Assembly: GCF_947179165.1 (NCBI RefSeq)
Contig: NC_077245.1
Location: 39,921,286 to 39,985,285, forward strand
From: Solanum dulcamara
Taxonomy: Eukaryota; Streptophyta; Magnoliopsida; Solanales; Solanaceae
Reading direction: 5' to 3'
DNA: 64,000 nucleotides
Shown: positions 23,648-35,581 of the stretch, in pieces
Layout of the letters: the number at the start of each line of letters is the position of its first letter
Numbering within the stretch: the stretch's first letter is position 1
The notes under the pieces: model-generated
The model's input: the letters and a program-made list of their open reading frames with translations, nothing else
Databases searched by the model: none
What the model was told of the DNA's origin: nothing
Position numbers and translations under genes: made by a program

Positions 23648-23763
23648 AATCAAGAGGGTAAAGCTCCTTCCAAACCTCAATAAGGTAGAAGTAAAGGTAA
23701 AGTTGAATCAAGAGGGTAAAGCTCCTTCCAAACCTCAAGAAGATAGAAGTAAAGGTAAAGTTG
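23648..23763 (+). repeat. 58-bp tandem duplication in M gag
   Basis: The segment beginning AATCAAGAGGGTAAAGCTCC at 23,648 is repeated at 23,706 with a few changes. Fifty-eight is not a multiple of three, so it shifts the frame between the gag body and the zinc-knuckle region. Confidence 0.85.
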
Positions 23764-24580
23764 AGGAGGGAGGTAAAACCTTTAATCCTAAATCTTCAAA
23801 ACCTTCTAGTTCTATTCAATATAACAAATATCACGGAAAGGGGCATATGATGTATGAATGTCCAAGTAGAAGAAACATCATACTTAGAGAGATTGGAGAA
23901 TATGAGAGTGAAAAAAGTGAGGGGCAAGAAGAAGATAGAGGAGGTGCAAGGGAGGAAGATGATTTAGAAATACCTAATAATGGTATAATTGGGGTGGTTA
24001 GGAGAATTATATCTATCAATTTGGGTATTATTGATGAAGGGCAGAGGGAGAATTTATTCCATACTAGGTGTGAGATAAAAGGGAAAACTTATTTTGTGAT
24101 TATGAACGGGGGAAGTTGTGCAAATGTGGTGAGTTCATACTTGGAGGATAAAATAGGAATTGGATATATGAAACGCTTTACCTCATATAGGCTCCAATGG
24201 TTGAATGAAATGGAGAAGTAAAATTAAACAAATAATGCATGATTCTATTCAATATTGGTAGGTATGAAGATGAAATTCTTTATGATGTAGTCCCAATGCA
24301 AGCATGTCATGTTTTACTTGGCCGACCTTGGCAATATGATATAGAAACTACTCATCATGGGAGAAAGAATAGGTATAGTTTTCCACATAATGGTAAGAAC
24401 TTTACGCTTGCACCATTATCTCATTCTCAAGTGCTTGAAGATCAAAAATTATTGAGGGAAACAATGGGAAAACAAAGAGGAGAGAAAAAAAGTGAGCTTG
24501 AGGGAAAAGAAAAAGGCCAAGAGATAAGAATAAAAGAGAGATGGCTGAGAGAAAGAGAGAGAGGGCAGCAATCTATGTAA
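23703..24580 (+). pseudogene. M zinc-knuckle and protease region (broken)
   Basis: An open stretch (23,703-24,221) contains a decayed knuckle NKYHGKGHMMYEC, where the first two Cys are now Asn/Tyr-type residues. A protease-like segment VIMNGGSCANVVSSYLED follows, with the catalytic Asp replaced by Asn. A frame break near 24,222 leads to LFNIGRYEDEILYDVVPMQA and LLGRPWQYD (24,239-24,330), the second half of the protease, then a Lys/Glu/Arg-rich linker (24,430-24,580). Confidence 0.8.
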
Positions 24581-24699
24581 AGAGGTAAAAGAGGGTTTGA
24601 GTAAGAAAATAAAAAAGTTTTAGTGAGAGAAAAGAGGCTAAGTTAAAGAAAAACGAGAGTCTTTATATAAAATCCAAAAAGTTTTTGAATGCTACAAAA

Positions 24700-25690
24700 G
24701 GGAGGTTGCCCATAATACTGCTTACTTACAAAGAAGTGTTGATTAATTTTGAACAACTCACTCCTTTGCCAAATAGTGTTTCTTCTCTTTTGCAGAGTTT
24801 TGAAAATGTTTTTCTTGATGACACTCCAAAGGGATTTCCACCTTAGAGAGGGATTGAGCACCAAATAGACTTTGTACGTGGGTCTCAACTCTCTAATAGG
24901 ACTTCCTATAGGAGCAATCCTAAAGAGACCAAAGAGTTACAAAGACAAGTTGAAGAATTACTGGAAAAGGGTTTTGTTCAAGAAAGCATGAGCCCATGCT
25001 TTGTTCCCGTCCTATTTGTACCAAAAAGGATGGAACATGGAAGATGTGTGTAGATTGTCGAGCCATCAACAAGATAATGGTAAAGTATCGCTATCCTATC
25101 CCTCGTCTTGTTGATATGTTGGACCAACTATATGGTTCAAAAATCTTTTGTAAAATTGATCTAAAGAGTGGTTACCATCAGATTCATATGAATCTTGGAG
25201 ATGAGTGGAAAACTGCTTTTAAGACCAAATATGAACTTTATGAGTGGTTAGTTATGCCCTTTGGCTTGACTAATGCACCAAGCACTTTCATGAGACTAAT
25301 GAATCATGTTTTTAAAGATTTCCATGGAAAATTTGTTCTGGTGTATTTTGATGACATATTGATCTTTTCTCAATCTAGATGAACACCTAGAGCACCTAAA
25401 ACAAGTTTTTGAAGTTCTTAGATATCAACACTTATTTGCAAATCTCAAAAAGTGTACTTTTTGTGCGGATCTTCTGATTTTCTTAGCTTTTGTGGTCATT
25501 TCTAAGGGATTTGAAGTAGATGTTGAGAAAATCCAAGCAATAAAATAATGGACTAAACCAAATAGTGTAACTAAAGTGAGGAGTTTTCATGGACTTGTTA
25601 GTTATTATAGGAGGTTTATGCGAGACTTTAGCACCATTGTTGCTCGTTTAACTAAAGTTATTAAGAAAGATAAGTTTATACATAGGGGGG
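24700..25690 (+). pseudogene. M reverse transcriptase (broken)
   Basis: The best-preserved RT here. The open stretch 24,996-25,382 carries [70 protein letters not shown] and the catalytic YFDD (near 25,347). The frame shifts right after [11 protein letters not shown], then [21 protein letters not shown] and [15 protein letters not shown] follow with stops. It copies element RNA into DNA in intact relatives. Confidence 0.9.
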
Positions 25691-26168
25691 AGAACAAGAT
25701 GATGCATTTAACTTATTGAAGGATAAGTTGTGTTCTACTCCTCTTTTGCAATTACCTGATTTTTCTATGCCTTTTGAAGTTGAGTGTGATGCCTCTGGTA
25801 AGGGCATATGTGCTATTTTGATACAAGAGTACAAGATAATTGCCTAATTTAGTGAAAAGCTAAGTGGAGAAACATTGAACTACTCAACTTATGATAAGGA
25901 GCTATATGCCTTGGTAAAGGCATTAGCTACATAGCAGCACTATTTGTGGCCTTGAGAATTTATCGTCAAGACTGATCACGAGTCATTGAAGTACTTGAAG
26001 AGCCAAGGTCAACTTAGTCATAGGCATGGTAAATGGGTAGAGTTTATTGAAACCTTTCCTTGTGTAATTGCTTACAAACAAGGAAAACAGAATGTGGTTG
26101 CTAATGCGCTCTCAAGAAGATATGTTTTGATGTCTACTCTTACTTCAAAGTTGTTGGATTTTGACTAA
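25691..26168 (+). pseudogene. M RNase H (broken)
   Basis: Shows FEVECDASGKGI (near 25,775), the first catalytic Asp region, then FSEKLSGETLNYSTYDKELYA (stop just before at about 25,846), [16 protein letters not shown] and [14 protein letters not shown] (in an open run from 25,986). The protein removes RNA from the hybrid in intact relatives. Confidence 0.85.
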
Positions 26169-27060
26169 ATCAAGTTCCTCTATACTAATGATTCTGATAT
26201 TGGTGAGATTTTTGCTAAATGTAAGTTGGGTCCTTTTGAGAAATTTAAACTTCAAGATGAATTTCTATTCAAGGAAAATAAATTATGTCTTTCTAACTGC
26301 TCGTTTTTGTTATAGAAGTACATTGTGAAGGTCTAATGGGATATTTTGGTGTATCCAAAACACTAAAAATACTTTCTAGACATTTTTATTGGCCTAGCAT
26401 TAGAAATGATGTTGAAAAAGTGGGTTCTTATTGTCTTGAATGTATACAAGCTAAGTCTAAAGCATTGCCGCATGATCTTTATATTCCTTTACATGTTTGT
26501 AATTCCCCTTAGATTGATATATCTATGGATTTCATATTGGAGCTGCCAAGAACTAAATATGGCAAGGATGGTATATTTGTGGTAGTAGATAGATTTTTTT
26601 AAATGGCTCATTTTATCCCGTGTAAAATGACTAATGATGCATCTCATGTGGCTGACTTGTTTGTAAGGGAAGTGGTTAAGTTGCATGGTATACGTAGAAC
26701 TAATGTTAGTGATAGGGATGCCAAGTTCTTAAGTCACTTTAGGAAAATTCTTTGGGGAAAGTTGTGAACTAAATTGCTATGTTCTACATCCTGTCACCCA
26801 CAAACTAACGGACAAATGGAAGTGGTTAATAGAACTTTAGGGAATATGTTCAAGGTTGTTTTGAATGGAAAGTTGACTTGTTGGGACGATAACTTACGTA
26901 TTGTGGAATTTTCTTATAATAGGACCTCTCATTCTTCTACTGGCAAGACTCTTTTTGAAGATGTATATGGATTTAACCCCCTTACCCCCTTGATTTATTG
27001 CCTTTGCCTACTTATGATTTTGCTAATCTTGATGGTAAGAAGAAGGCTAATACGATGAAG
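26169..27060 (+). pseudogene. M integrase (broken)
   Basis: Pre-integrase KLGPFEKFKLQDEFLFKENK (26,222-26,285), a Cys-containing zinc region near 26,420-26,450, DISMDFILELPRT-like residues (26,515-26,550), [18 protein letters not shown] (near 26,710) and the open part 26,774-27,058 with [19 protein letters not shown], the region of the third catalytic residue. Frame breaks are frequent. Inserts element DNA in intact relatives. Confidence 0.85.
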
Positions 27061-27613
27061 AAGATTCATGAACAAACAAGGCTTGCAATTGAAAAAAAAA
27101 GAAAAATGAAGTTGCATTGCGAAGGAATAAGGGAATAAAAAATGTTGTTTTTAAACCTGGTGACTTGGTTTGGGTGCATATGAGAAAGGAAAGATTTCCT
27201 TCCAAATGAAAGACCAAGCTAGATCCTAGAGGAAGTTGATCATACAAAGTCTTTGAAAGGATTGGAGACAATGCTTATAAACTTCATCTTCGTGGTAAGT
27301 TCCAAGTTAGTGTTACTTTTAATGTTTTTGATCTTCCCATTTTGATGCAGATTTGAATTCGAGGATGAATTCTCTTCAAGAAGAGGAAAATGATAGCATC
27401 CAAGGAATATCTACTCCATTGAAGGACAATGATGAAGCTTTAGAAACTCCAAGGAGGCCCATAACAAGATCTCAAGTCAAGGAGTTGAATGATAAGCTCA
27501 ATAGACTTCAATCACTAATCAAAAGGTGTTTTGTTAGGGAAGAAGATCTCAAGTCCAAGGGAGAGGAATTGTCCAAATGCTACAAGTATATGGTGTCCCA
27601 AATTCAAGTCTAA
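27061..27613 (+). pseudogene. M polyprotein tail, running into the 3' LTR
   Basis: The tail has the GDLVWVHMRKERFP and GDNAYKLHL motifs, then the open frame 27,353-27,613 reads NSRMNSLQEEENDS across the polypurine tract (27,378-27,390) and the LTR start (27,391) and continues about 74 codons into the LTR, ending after KCYKYMVSQIQV. G shows the same overlap. Confidence 0.85.
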
Positions 27614-28455
27614 GAGGAGGAATATTATGTCCCAATTTCGTGATAATTAGGTCAAGAAAAGCCCAAGAATCAGCCACAACAAAAGTTGCTTTCCACTCAA
27701 GTTTTGAGAGACGACTACTCAAACTTTCCAAGATTATCAAGATTTTCTTCCTAGTTGGATTTTACCTTGTTTCTTTATTTAGTTATAGGTTATTTAATAT
27801 TTTCCTTAGTCTATTTATGGACTCCTTTTGTACTATTTAATACTTTTCTAGAAATACTTAATTCGTTCCTAGTTAGGATACTTTATTTCCTTTCGATAGT
27901 GTAGGATTTGCCTTGTAATTTTGTTTCTATGGTTTGGCTGATCCTTTAGATTAACATAGAGGGTCTTGGACGTCCTCACCCCCTATCCTATAAATAGGAG
28001 TCCTTTTTCATTCAGTAAGGGACATTACATTGATATTAATATTATTTGAGAGAGTTCTTTTGAACCTTTGTGACTAGTTCTTTGAGAATTTTTCATAGCT
28101 TAAGGTATAAAGTAACTTTTTCTTTTGATATGTTCGATTTATTTTCTGATATTCTTTAGAAGGTGATTAGTTTATACATACTAATTATTGTCTTTAGTTA
28201 CTCATAAAGTGATCAAGATCCGAATCTATCATTTTGATTCATTTTCTCAAGTAAAGGTGTTAGATTTATTCTAAAAATCTATACATTGTTACTTGGATCT
28301 TTTAAAGGCCTTAGAACATCAAATCCTTGGAAATTCTCGGATCTTTCCTTCGAATTTGCCATATCTTTAGTTAGTTTTCTGTTCTTTTCTCTTGTTGCTT
28401 CCATATCCTAATATTCAATTCTATATTTAAGATCTCCTTAAACCTACTATTATCA
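27391..28455 (+). repeat. 3' LTR of M
   Basis: 1,065 bp, TGATAGCATCC...ACTATTATCA, directly after the polypurine tract and directly before GTTTC. Confidence 0.9.
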
Positions 28456-29300
28456 GTTTCCTAATGAGCATATTCTTGAATGAAAGGGTTATGATTCGGT
28501 GGTTAAGGGTCTATTCAGCTCATGTATTAAGGCCCAAAAGATAATTTTCAAAGGGTGCATTTATCATATAGTACGAGTTAGGGATGTTTATTCTAAAACT
28601 TCTACTCTTCAATCTGTCTGTATAGTTAATGAGTATCCCGATGTGTTTCTTGATGATTTGCCTGGTGTTCCTCCAAAAAGGGAAATGGAATTTGGCATGT
28701 TCGGATAAAACATTCCTTCTTAGGTGTATGGCTCCGATAAAACATAAGGAATTGAAAAAGCTATTGAAGGATTTGTTGGATAAGGGTTTCATAAGGCCAC
28801 GTATTTCAACTTAGGTGCTCCTGTGTGTTTTTTAGGAAGAAAAATGGGTCACTCCAAAAATGTATGGATTACCGGCAATTGAATAAGGTCATCGTAAATA
28901 AAAAGTATTCAATTTCGAGGGGAGATGATTTATTTGACCAATTGCAAGGGGTAAGCTACTTTTCAAAGATTGATCTCCAATTCGGTTATCATCAACTTCA
29001 AGTAATGGAGTGTAACATTCCAAAGATGGATTTTAGAACTTGATATGGTCACTTTGAATACTTGGTTATTTTTTTTGGAATAACGAATGCTCTACAGCTT
29101 TCATAGATTTGAAGAACAAAGAGTTTAGGCAATACTTGGATATGTCGTGATCATGTTTATTAATGATATTTTGATCTATTCTCAAAGTGAGGAAGAGCAC
29201 CGATCACTTAAGGATTGTGTTGAAAATTCTTAAGGACTGTCAGTTGTATGCAAAGTTTAGTAAATGTGAATTTTGGTTAAGGTAAGTCGCTTTTCTTGGG
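28456..29300 (+). pseudogene. Element F reverse transcriptase region (broken)
   Basis: Resumes F after M. It shows SCIKAQKIIFKGCIYHIVRV and NEYPDVFLDDLPGVPP (28,520-28,680), the lead-in to RT, then MAPIKHKELKKLLKDLLDKG, KKNGSLQKCMDYRQLNKV (28,832-28,890) and YFSKIDLQFGYHQLQV (28,960-29,005). The catalytic YxDD box is degraded to FINDI (about 29,157). Several stops and frameshifts. Family differs from M: it is the long-LTR type pol, like L and N. Confidence 0.85.
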
Positions 29301-30246
29301 TACATTATTTTTAGAGAAGGAATTATGGTTGATCCAAAGAAGACCGTGGCAGTTAAGAATTGGTCTAGAACATTGACTCCTTCTGATATTGGAAGTTTCT
29401 TGGATTTAGCCGGTTATTATTGAAGATTCGTGGAAGGTTTCTCTTCCATTGCATTGCCATTGACTACTTTGACTCAAAAAGGTGATATTACAATGGTTTG
29501 AGACATGTGAGAAAAGCTTTCAAGTGTTGAACGATAGACTTACCTCCACGCCAGTGCTGACTTTGCCAGAAGGTTCTAATGGATTTATTGTGTATTATGA
29601 TGCTTCACGAGTTGGTATTGGTTGTGTTCTAATGAAAAAATGTTAAGGTGAGAGCTTATACTTCAAGGCAACTTAAGGCACATGAGAATAATTACCCAAC
29701 TCCTAACTTAGAGGTTGCGGCGGTGGTATTTTCTTTGAAATTATGGAGACACTATCTTTATGGTATCTAGGTAGATATTTTCACCTATGACAAGAGTTTG
29801 ACATGAGTGTACTATAATATTCGGGTAAGGCAAATATGATTGTCGATGCTCTTACTAGATTGTGTATGAATATTGTTGCTCATATTGAGGATGAGAAGAA
29901 AGAGCTAATTTGGAATGTGCATTGATTAGCTCGTATGGGTGTTCGATCTATTGATTCCAAAGATGGTGGTGTTATTATGCAAAATGGTTCTAAATCGTCT
30001 CTTGTGGTGGATGTAAAGGCAAAGAAAGATAGCGATCCCTCTTTGGTTGAATTGAAGAAAGCGATTGCCGAAAAATCCATTGAGGTCTAATCCCAATTGG
30101 GAGATAGGGTTCTGAGATATTGTGTGTTTCGAATATTGATGACTTGAAGGATATGATACTGTCCGAGGCCCATAGTACATGATACTCTATTCATTTGGAT
30201 TCCACAAAGATGTATTGAGATTTGAGAGAAGTGTATTAGTGGAATG
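29301..30246 (+). pseudogene. Element F RNase H and start of integrase (broken)
   Basis: Tether and RNase H read as SFQVLNDRLTSTPVLTLPEG, then FIVYYDASRVGIGCVLM (29,583-29,632), [20 protein letters not shown] (29,654-29,715) and [19 protein letters not shown] follows at about 29,830, then linker text with GVRSIDSKDGGVIMQ and finally KMY...LREVYWWN-like residues at about 30,210-30,243, where the integrase zinc domain starts. The sequence is cut at 30,246 by L and does not continue beyond it. Confidence 0.8.
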
Positions 30247-30433
30247 TGTTATACCCAATGGTTTTGAATATCGGGACGTTTGGTTTTTGAGCTTCTCTAA
30301 AGTTGCCATGTGATCCATGTTATCAATGACGTTACCAAATGATCCGAAGGAGGGGAGGATGTAATGCCCCATATTTTATATAGACTAGTTCTATATGAGT
30401 AGTGATGGTTGAAAATAGGTTTGGAAGGATTTG
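30247..30433 (+). repeat. 5' LTR stub of L
   Basis: About 187 bp alignable with LTR A 1,208-1,395, including GGGGAGGATGTAATGCCC and ACTAGTTCTATATGAGTAGTGATG. Then pol sequence takes over. Confidence 0.75.
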
Positions 30434-31043
30434 TCTATACCACCTAGGGAAAGCAAATGTTATAGAAGATGCACTCAGCCGTAAATCAATGGGTAGCTTG
30501 GCAGATGTACAACAAGAACGAAAAGAGATAGTCTGTGAGATTTGCCAGTTAGCCAACCTTGGAGTCCGTTTGACTGATTCGAATGATGGTGGAGTTTTTA
30601 TTTGAGGAGTTGTTGAATCCTCTAATATGGGAGAAGTAAAATGACACTTACGAGACCCCTTTATTGAATAGTATAGGGATGCAACCCTTTAAAAGGAAAA
30701 GACCCCATTCGAGATCACACCTAATGGAGTGCTAAGATATAGGGGTAGATTATGTGTACCTGAGATTGCAGGGCTACAGAAATAGGTTATGGAAGAGGCA
30801 CACTATTCCTGTTATTCTGTTCATCTAGGGTCAATAAAGATATATCATGACCCCAGATATTTATATTGGTGGGATAGAATGAAAAATGACATACCAGAGT
30901 TCGTAGACCAGTGCCTAAATTGTCGACAAGTTATGATTGAGCATCAGAAGCCTGGTGGATTAGTACTGGCGATGGAAATCTCAACTTGGAAATGGGAAGA
31001 AATTAATATAGATTTTATTACAGGCCTACCCCGCACTCCATGA
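30434..31043 (+). pseudogene. L RNase H end and integrase zinc domain
   Basis: KANVIEDALSRKSMGSLADV (30,449-30,507) ends RNase H. After a break, the integrase zinc domain is well preserved in 30,789-31,043: EEAHYSCYSVHLGS gives the two His, and QCLNCRQV gives the two Cys of the HHCC site. WKWEEINIDFITGLPRTP leads into the core. Confidence 0.9.
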
Positions 31044-31457
31044 AAGTATGATTCTATATGGGTTATTGTAGATAGGTTGATAAAATCAACCCATTTTCGT
31101 TCAATCAGGACTACTTATTCAACAGAGGACTACTATATCAAGGATATAGTAAGACTTTACAGGGTCCTCGCATCTAATATATTGGACAGAGGAGCTCATT
31201 TTACAGCTAATTTTTGGATATTAATCAAGGAAGGATTAGGGACACATGTGAGTTTTAGCATAATATTTCACCCTCAGACTGACGGACAAGCCGAGCATAC
31301 TATTCAGACGCTAGAAGATATGTTGCGGACCTATGTTATTGACTTTAAGGGTAGCTGGGATGATCATTTGCCACTTATCGAGTTTGCCTATAATAGTATC
31401 TATTATTCTAGTATCCAAATGGCATCGTATGAGGCTTTTGTATGGCAGGAAGTGTAG
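31044..31457 (+). pseudogene. L integrase catalytic core (nearly open)
   Basis: After a stop at about 31,041 the frame reads SIWVIVDRLIKSTHF (first Asp), NILDRGAHFTANFW (second Asp) and FHPQTDGQAEHTIQTLEDML (catalytic Glu), then WDDHLPLIEFAYNS. The 31,077-31,457 part is open for 126 codons. This is the complete D,D-35-E layout of retroviral-type integrases, but it cannot be expressed without upstream parts. Confidence 0.9.
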
Positions 31458-32063
31458 GTCACCTATTGGTTGGTTTGATGTTGGTAAGGCTAAGTTAATC
31501 GGCTTCGATATGATTAAGCAAGTTGTTGATAAGGTGAAGCTTATTCGGGAAAGGTTATTAGCATCTCAAAGTCGACAGAAGTCATATACAGATAATCGAC
31601 GTCGACACTTAGAGTTTGAAGTTGGAAATTGGGTGTTCTTGAAGGTGTCACCGATGAAGGGTGTAATCAGATTCGGCAAGAAAGGGAAACTTAGCCCGAG
31701 GTATATTGGGCCTTATCACATTGTTTGTAGGGTGAGTAAGGTTGCCTATGAGTTGGACCTACCATCTGACTAGGAAGCAGTGCACCAGTCTTTCACATGT
31801 CAATGCTTTGTAAATATATTGGTGATCCTTCTAAAGTATTCCCCGTGGATGATGTCTAGGTGACAAAGGAGCTATCTTATGAGGAAAACCCTATAGATAT
31901 ACTTGATCACCAAGTCAGAAGGTTGCATACTAAGGATGTGGCTTCCGTCAAAGTATTGTGGCTAAACAAAAATATAGAAGAGATGACTTGGGAAGCTGAA
32001 GAGTTGATGAAGAATAAGTATCCTCACTTGTTCCCTATGCCTACAGGTAATCTAAACTTGTAA
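31458..32063 (+). pseudogene. L integrase C-terminus and chromodomain-type tail
   Basis: RKCRSPIGWFDVGKAKLIG starts the region, followed by SRQKSYTDNRRRHLEFEVGN, KGVIRFGKKGKLSPRYIGPY (31,660-31,715), a break near 31,775, then NPIDILDHQVRRLHTKDVAS, VKVLWLNKNIEEMTWEAEEL and NKYPHLFP (31,900-32,040). The last block is the chromodomain-like end diagnostic of chromoviruses with long LTRs. Confidence 0.9.
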
Positions 32064-32191
32064 ATTGATTATATTGATTGATATATGAGACTATATGTTA
32101 TCGCAATAAAAGAGACTCCCCTAGAATCTTTGTATCACCTTATGAGGCTAGTTTAGCATTCAAGGAAGAATGTTCCAAAGGGGGGGAAGGA

Positions 32192-34671
32192 TGTTATATC
32201 CCATATTTTTATACGATAAATTATTTGTAGGCTAATCGACATAAGTCCAAGGTATTTTAATTCCAATTTTAATAATTGCATGGTTTGCTAATTAATTACA
32301 ATTAGTGGAGATTTAGGATTAATTTACCATGATTGGATTATTAAGTGGGGATTGGTGATTAATTGAGATTAATTAAGTTCATTAGATCACTACATGGTCC
32401 CTACAATATGTGGCTAAATCTGAATGGTACATGGATGATAATGGGACACATGTCAAGGGCCGTACAAATGTCAATCCAAGGTGAGGCATATAAATTCATG
32501 AAATATGAGTCATATATTTCATTTTTCAGATTTAACAAAGTGAACTTAGAGAGAGAGGCTCTCATCTTTACCAGGTGAAGAGGAGAGAAAGCCACGGCCA
32601 GCCCTTCTATTTTTTTACACCATTAAATCCCTAAAGTGTTCTACATATTCACTATTATGTTTCAATTGAAGGAGAAACCACAAACATGCCATGGATGCTC
32701 TTGTAAGCTCATGGCCAGGGCTGAGAAATATCTAAGCTCTAATTATTGATCCAAAAATAAATTTTCCAAGGCTTTTAAATCATTTGGAAGGTCATCAGTG
32801 ACGTGAACTAACCATATGAGCAGCAAGAAGGCCTAACATTTTAATTCACTAAATTTTAGCCAAGTTGAGAAGCCAAGTTGTTAATGTAAGGTTTGATCAA
32901 TTTCTACATGTTTTAGTAGGTATTTGTAATTATTACAATTTGGTAAATGTGAATTGAATCTATGGAATTATGTATGTTGGTTTGAGATGTTCTTAGGCCG
33001 TGTAAGGGGGCTGTTTTATTTGAAATTGGTGAACTGATTTGACTTAATATTTTGGTTGTTGTTGTCATGGATTATGTGATGAGAATGAAGGAATTAAATG
33101 GTTAAAATTGAAGTTGTAATTGTTTTATGGGCTGTTGTAGAAGTTAATATGATGATGTTAATGTAATTTTCTTGCATATAAGAGGATAATGTTGTTAACA
33201 TGTGATTGCTGGTATAGTTCATGAACTTGGATGGAAAGAGTGTATTAAGTAATGTATAATGAACATAGGTGGTTCATTTGGTATGTTCGTAGGTTTTCGT
33301 GTTCTCAAATCTATCTTGAATAGCTTCGGTATAATACTTGAACATACAGTTATTGGTATTGGTTTGACTATTATGTAATTGGTTTAAATATAAGAAAACC
33401 ATCATCTAAATTATCTAGAAAGGAGTTTCTAATGTTGCGATTCATTTTGAATATCCCCGTAGCTTAACTATAGTTCTTAACATCTTAATATAGGTTGAGA
33501 TACTACTGGGCAGCGTATACGTGTTGTATTGAGAAAACGCGCTAAAGGTATGTAAAACCTATCTCTTCTTTATTTTTGCATGCCTTAGATATAAGTACTG
33601 AATGATATGAGCTTTGGGTTAATTCCTTTCATAATTTCCGAATATGATTCATGATTCTTATTCACTTCTTGATGTTAGAACTCTTGGAATAGTTGAGCTA
33701 CTGCCCTCAAATCTTCTATATGATTGGATAGTAAATGCTACATAAAAGTTCCTATTTTTTAAAAGGCTCTATAATGACTAATGTCCTTAACTATTATAAG
33801 CTATCTCATATTAATTTGATATATTTTTATGATCCCTGAGACTTTACTTTATATAGTTCATAATGATAGTTAGAGAAAACTTAACATAACTATCGTTTTG
33901 ATACTCGAGTGTTAGCTTATTTTACTCATTCTATTAAGTCTCAGATGATAGTTACACATGGTTACTAATGATACCCTATTCATACATATTGTTATTGTAT
34001 TATCCACCGATTCTTAGGACCGGTATGTTATCATGTATGGTTCCACTATATTATTCACTGAGTCCCTCATTGGAGGGTGGGGTACGTGATATGATAATAA
34101 AATATTTTGATGATATGATTATGGCACCGAGTCCCATGACAGGCCGGGTACGGTATATATATACACGAATTTATTTACCGAGTCCCATAATGGGATGGGT
34201 ATGGCATATGACAATGATATGTATGGTTTCATTTATAAAATACAGGTACAGGGACTTCTTTATTATCATACTTGTCTCCTGATTCTCTACTTCAGATGTG
34301 ATCTTATTTATGGTATTTTATGTTTTATATACTCAATATATATTTTGTACTGATCCTCTCTCTTCGAGGGGGCGCTACATTTCATGGATTCAGGTACAAA
34401 TACTCTTATTGGGGATCCGCCAGCTTAGGATTTTCATTCGGGTGTTTTGGAGTGCTCCATTGTCCAGAGCCTAGACTTTTGATACAGATCCTTTTGATGT
34501 ATATATTTATTTATCCAAGGGTACGGCGGGTCCCTGTCCTATCATTTGTTACTGTTAATACTCTTAGAGGTCTGTAGAGATATGTATGGGTTGTATATAG
34601 ATGTTGTCCAGCTGTGCTAGTATGACTTACATTTTGGAAAGTTCCCATATGTAGTGGTAGCCTTGTCGGCT

Positions 34672-34726
<55 letters not shown>

Positions 34727-34968
34727 GGACGTTCCCACATGCTTTGACAGCCTCATCGACTTATGTACTGTGTTACTTATTGATAGTTGTGACTCTTCAG
34801 GAAATAGGTTTCCTGATATATATATATTTATCCGACAGTTCTGAGACTAGGTTTTGGTCTTTATAGGTTCCATATTATGTTTAGTTGTGGATTGATCATA
34901 TAGCTAACAAGTATATATATGTGTCTATCTCGGTCACCAGTCACGGCCTACGGGGTTGGGTTGTGATA
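32192..34968 (+). repeat. 3' LTR of L
   Basis: 2,777 bp from TGTTATATCCC to GGGTTGTGATA. Contains the GAGTCCC...GGGCCGGG array (34,057-34,190) and an AT microsatellite. Confidence 0.85.
34675..34723. repeat. AT dinucleotide microsatellite, about 24 units
   Basis: Uninterrupted alternating AT inside LTR L. The flanks look like a partial duplication: GTTCCCATATG...CCTTGTCGGCTTGCAT before it and GTTCCCACATG...CCTCATCGACTTATG after it. Confidence 0.95.
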
Positions 34969-35581
34969 GATCTCCATTCTGTTTATCACCAATTAATGGT
35001 GAGGGAGTGTGACATTCCCTAGACGACATTTCAGATGAGGTATGGCCATTTTGAAATTTTGGTTATGCCATTTGGTTTGACTAATGTTCCCGCTATTTCC
35101 ATGGATTTGTTGAATCGGATTTTCGAACCATACATAGATATGTTTGTGGTGGTTTTAATTGATAATATATTGATTTATTCCCGAAATGAAGAACAACATA
35201 TGTCACTTGAGAATTGTATTGCAAACTTTGAGAGACAAGCAATTATTTTCCTAGTAAATGTGATTTTTTGTTGAAGTCTATAGCATACCTTGGTCACATT
35301 ATTTTCGGTGATGCTATCATGGTTGATCAAAACAAAACGAAGGCAATAAAGAATTGGCCTAGATCATTGTCTATTTCAGATGTTCGTAGGTTCTTGGTTC
35401 GGCCGGATATTATAGAAGGTCTGTAGAAGAATTTTCATCTATTACATTGCCTTTAACAAAGTAGACTCAAAAGAAGGTAAAGTTCCAATGGTCCGATGAG
35501 TGTGAAAGAAGTTTCCAAACATTGAAGGACTGTCTTACATCGGCTCCTATTTTGACATTGCCTGAAGGTCCAACTAGAGTT
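34969..35581 (+). pseudogene. Element N RT and RNase H tether fragment
   Basis: Starts inside RT (a decayed DL.S.YHQL motif), then [19 protein letters not shown] (35,038-35,095) and [17 protein letters not shown], in which the catalytic YxDD is changed to LIDN. The tether LKDCLTSAPILTLPEGPTRV runs to the cut by LTR E at 35,582. It is the same pol type as F and L but cannot be the continuation of F, because F has already passed this region before L. Confidence 0.85.

Larger units (their letters stand above)
21711..28455 (+). mobile_element. Ty3/gypsy element M
   Basis: Flanked by the target duplication GTTTC (21,706-21,710 and 28,456-28,460). The 5' LTR starts TAATAGCATCC (first G lost) and the 3' LTR (27,391-28,455) starts TGATAGCATCC and ends TATTATCA. 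A polypurine tract AAGAAGAGGAAAA lies at 27,378-27,390. The primer site is missing: LTR sequence passes into the pre-gag leader around 22,620-22,640. Coding order is gag, protease, RT, RNase H, integrase, tail, all carrying stops or frameshifts. The element splits F and is of the same family as G and J. Confidence 0.9.
30247..34968 (+). mobile_element. Recombinant long-LTR element L
   Basis: A 5' LTR stub (30,247-30,433, starting TGTTATACCC) is fused directly to the end of RNase H, followed by integrase, a chromodomain-type tail, a polypurine tract (32,178-32,191) and a 3' LTR (32,192-34,968). The fusion lies in GGAAGGATTTG, a string that also occurs in LTR A at the matching place. The left flank is F integrase and the right flank is RT of N; the flanking 5-mers (GAATG and GATCT) do not match. 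So the ends come from different insertion events or a large deletion has occurred. Confidence 0.75.

Noticed and set aside
34654..34866. ORF with an Ile-Tyr repeat
   Set aside because: Product of translating the AT microsatellite.
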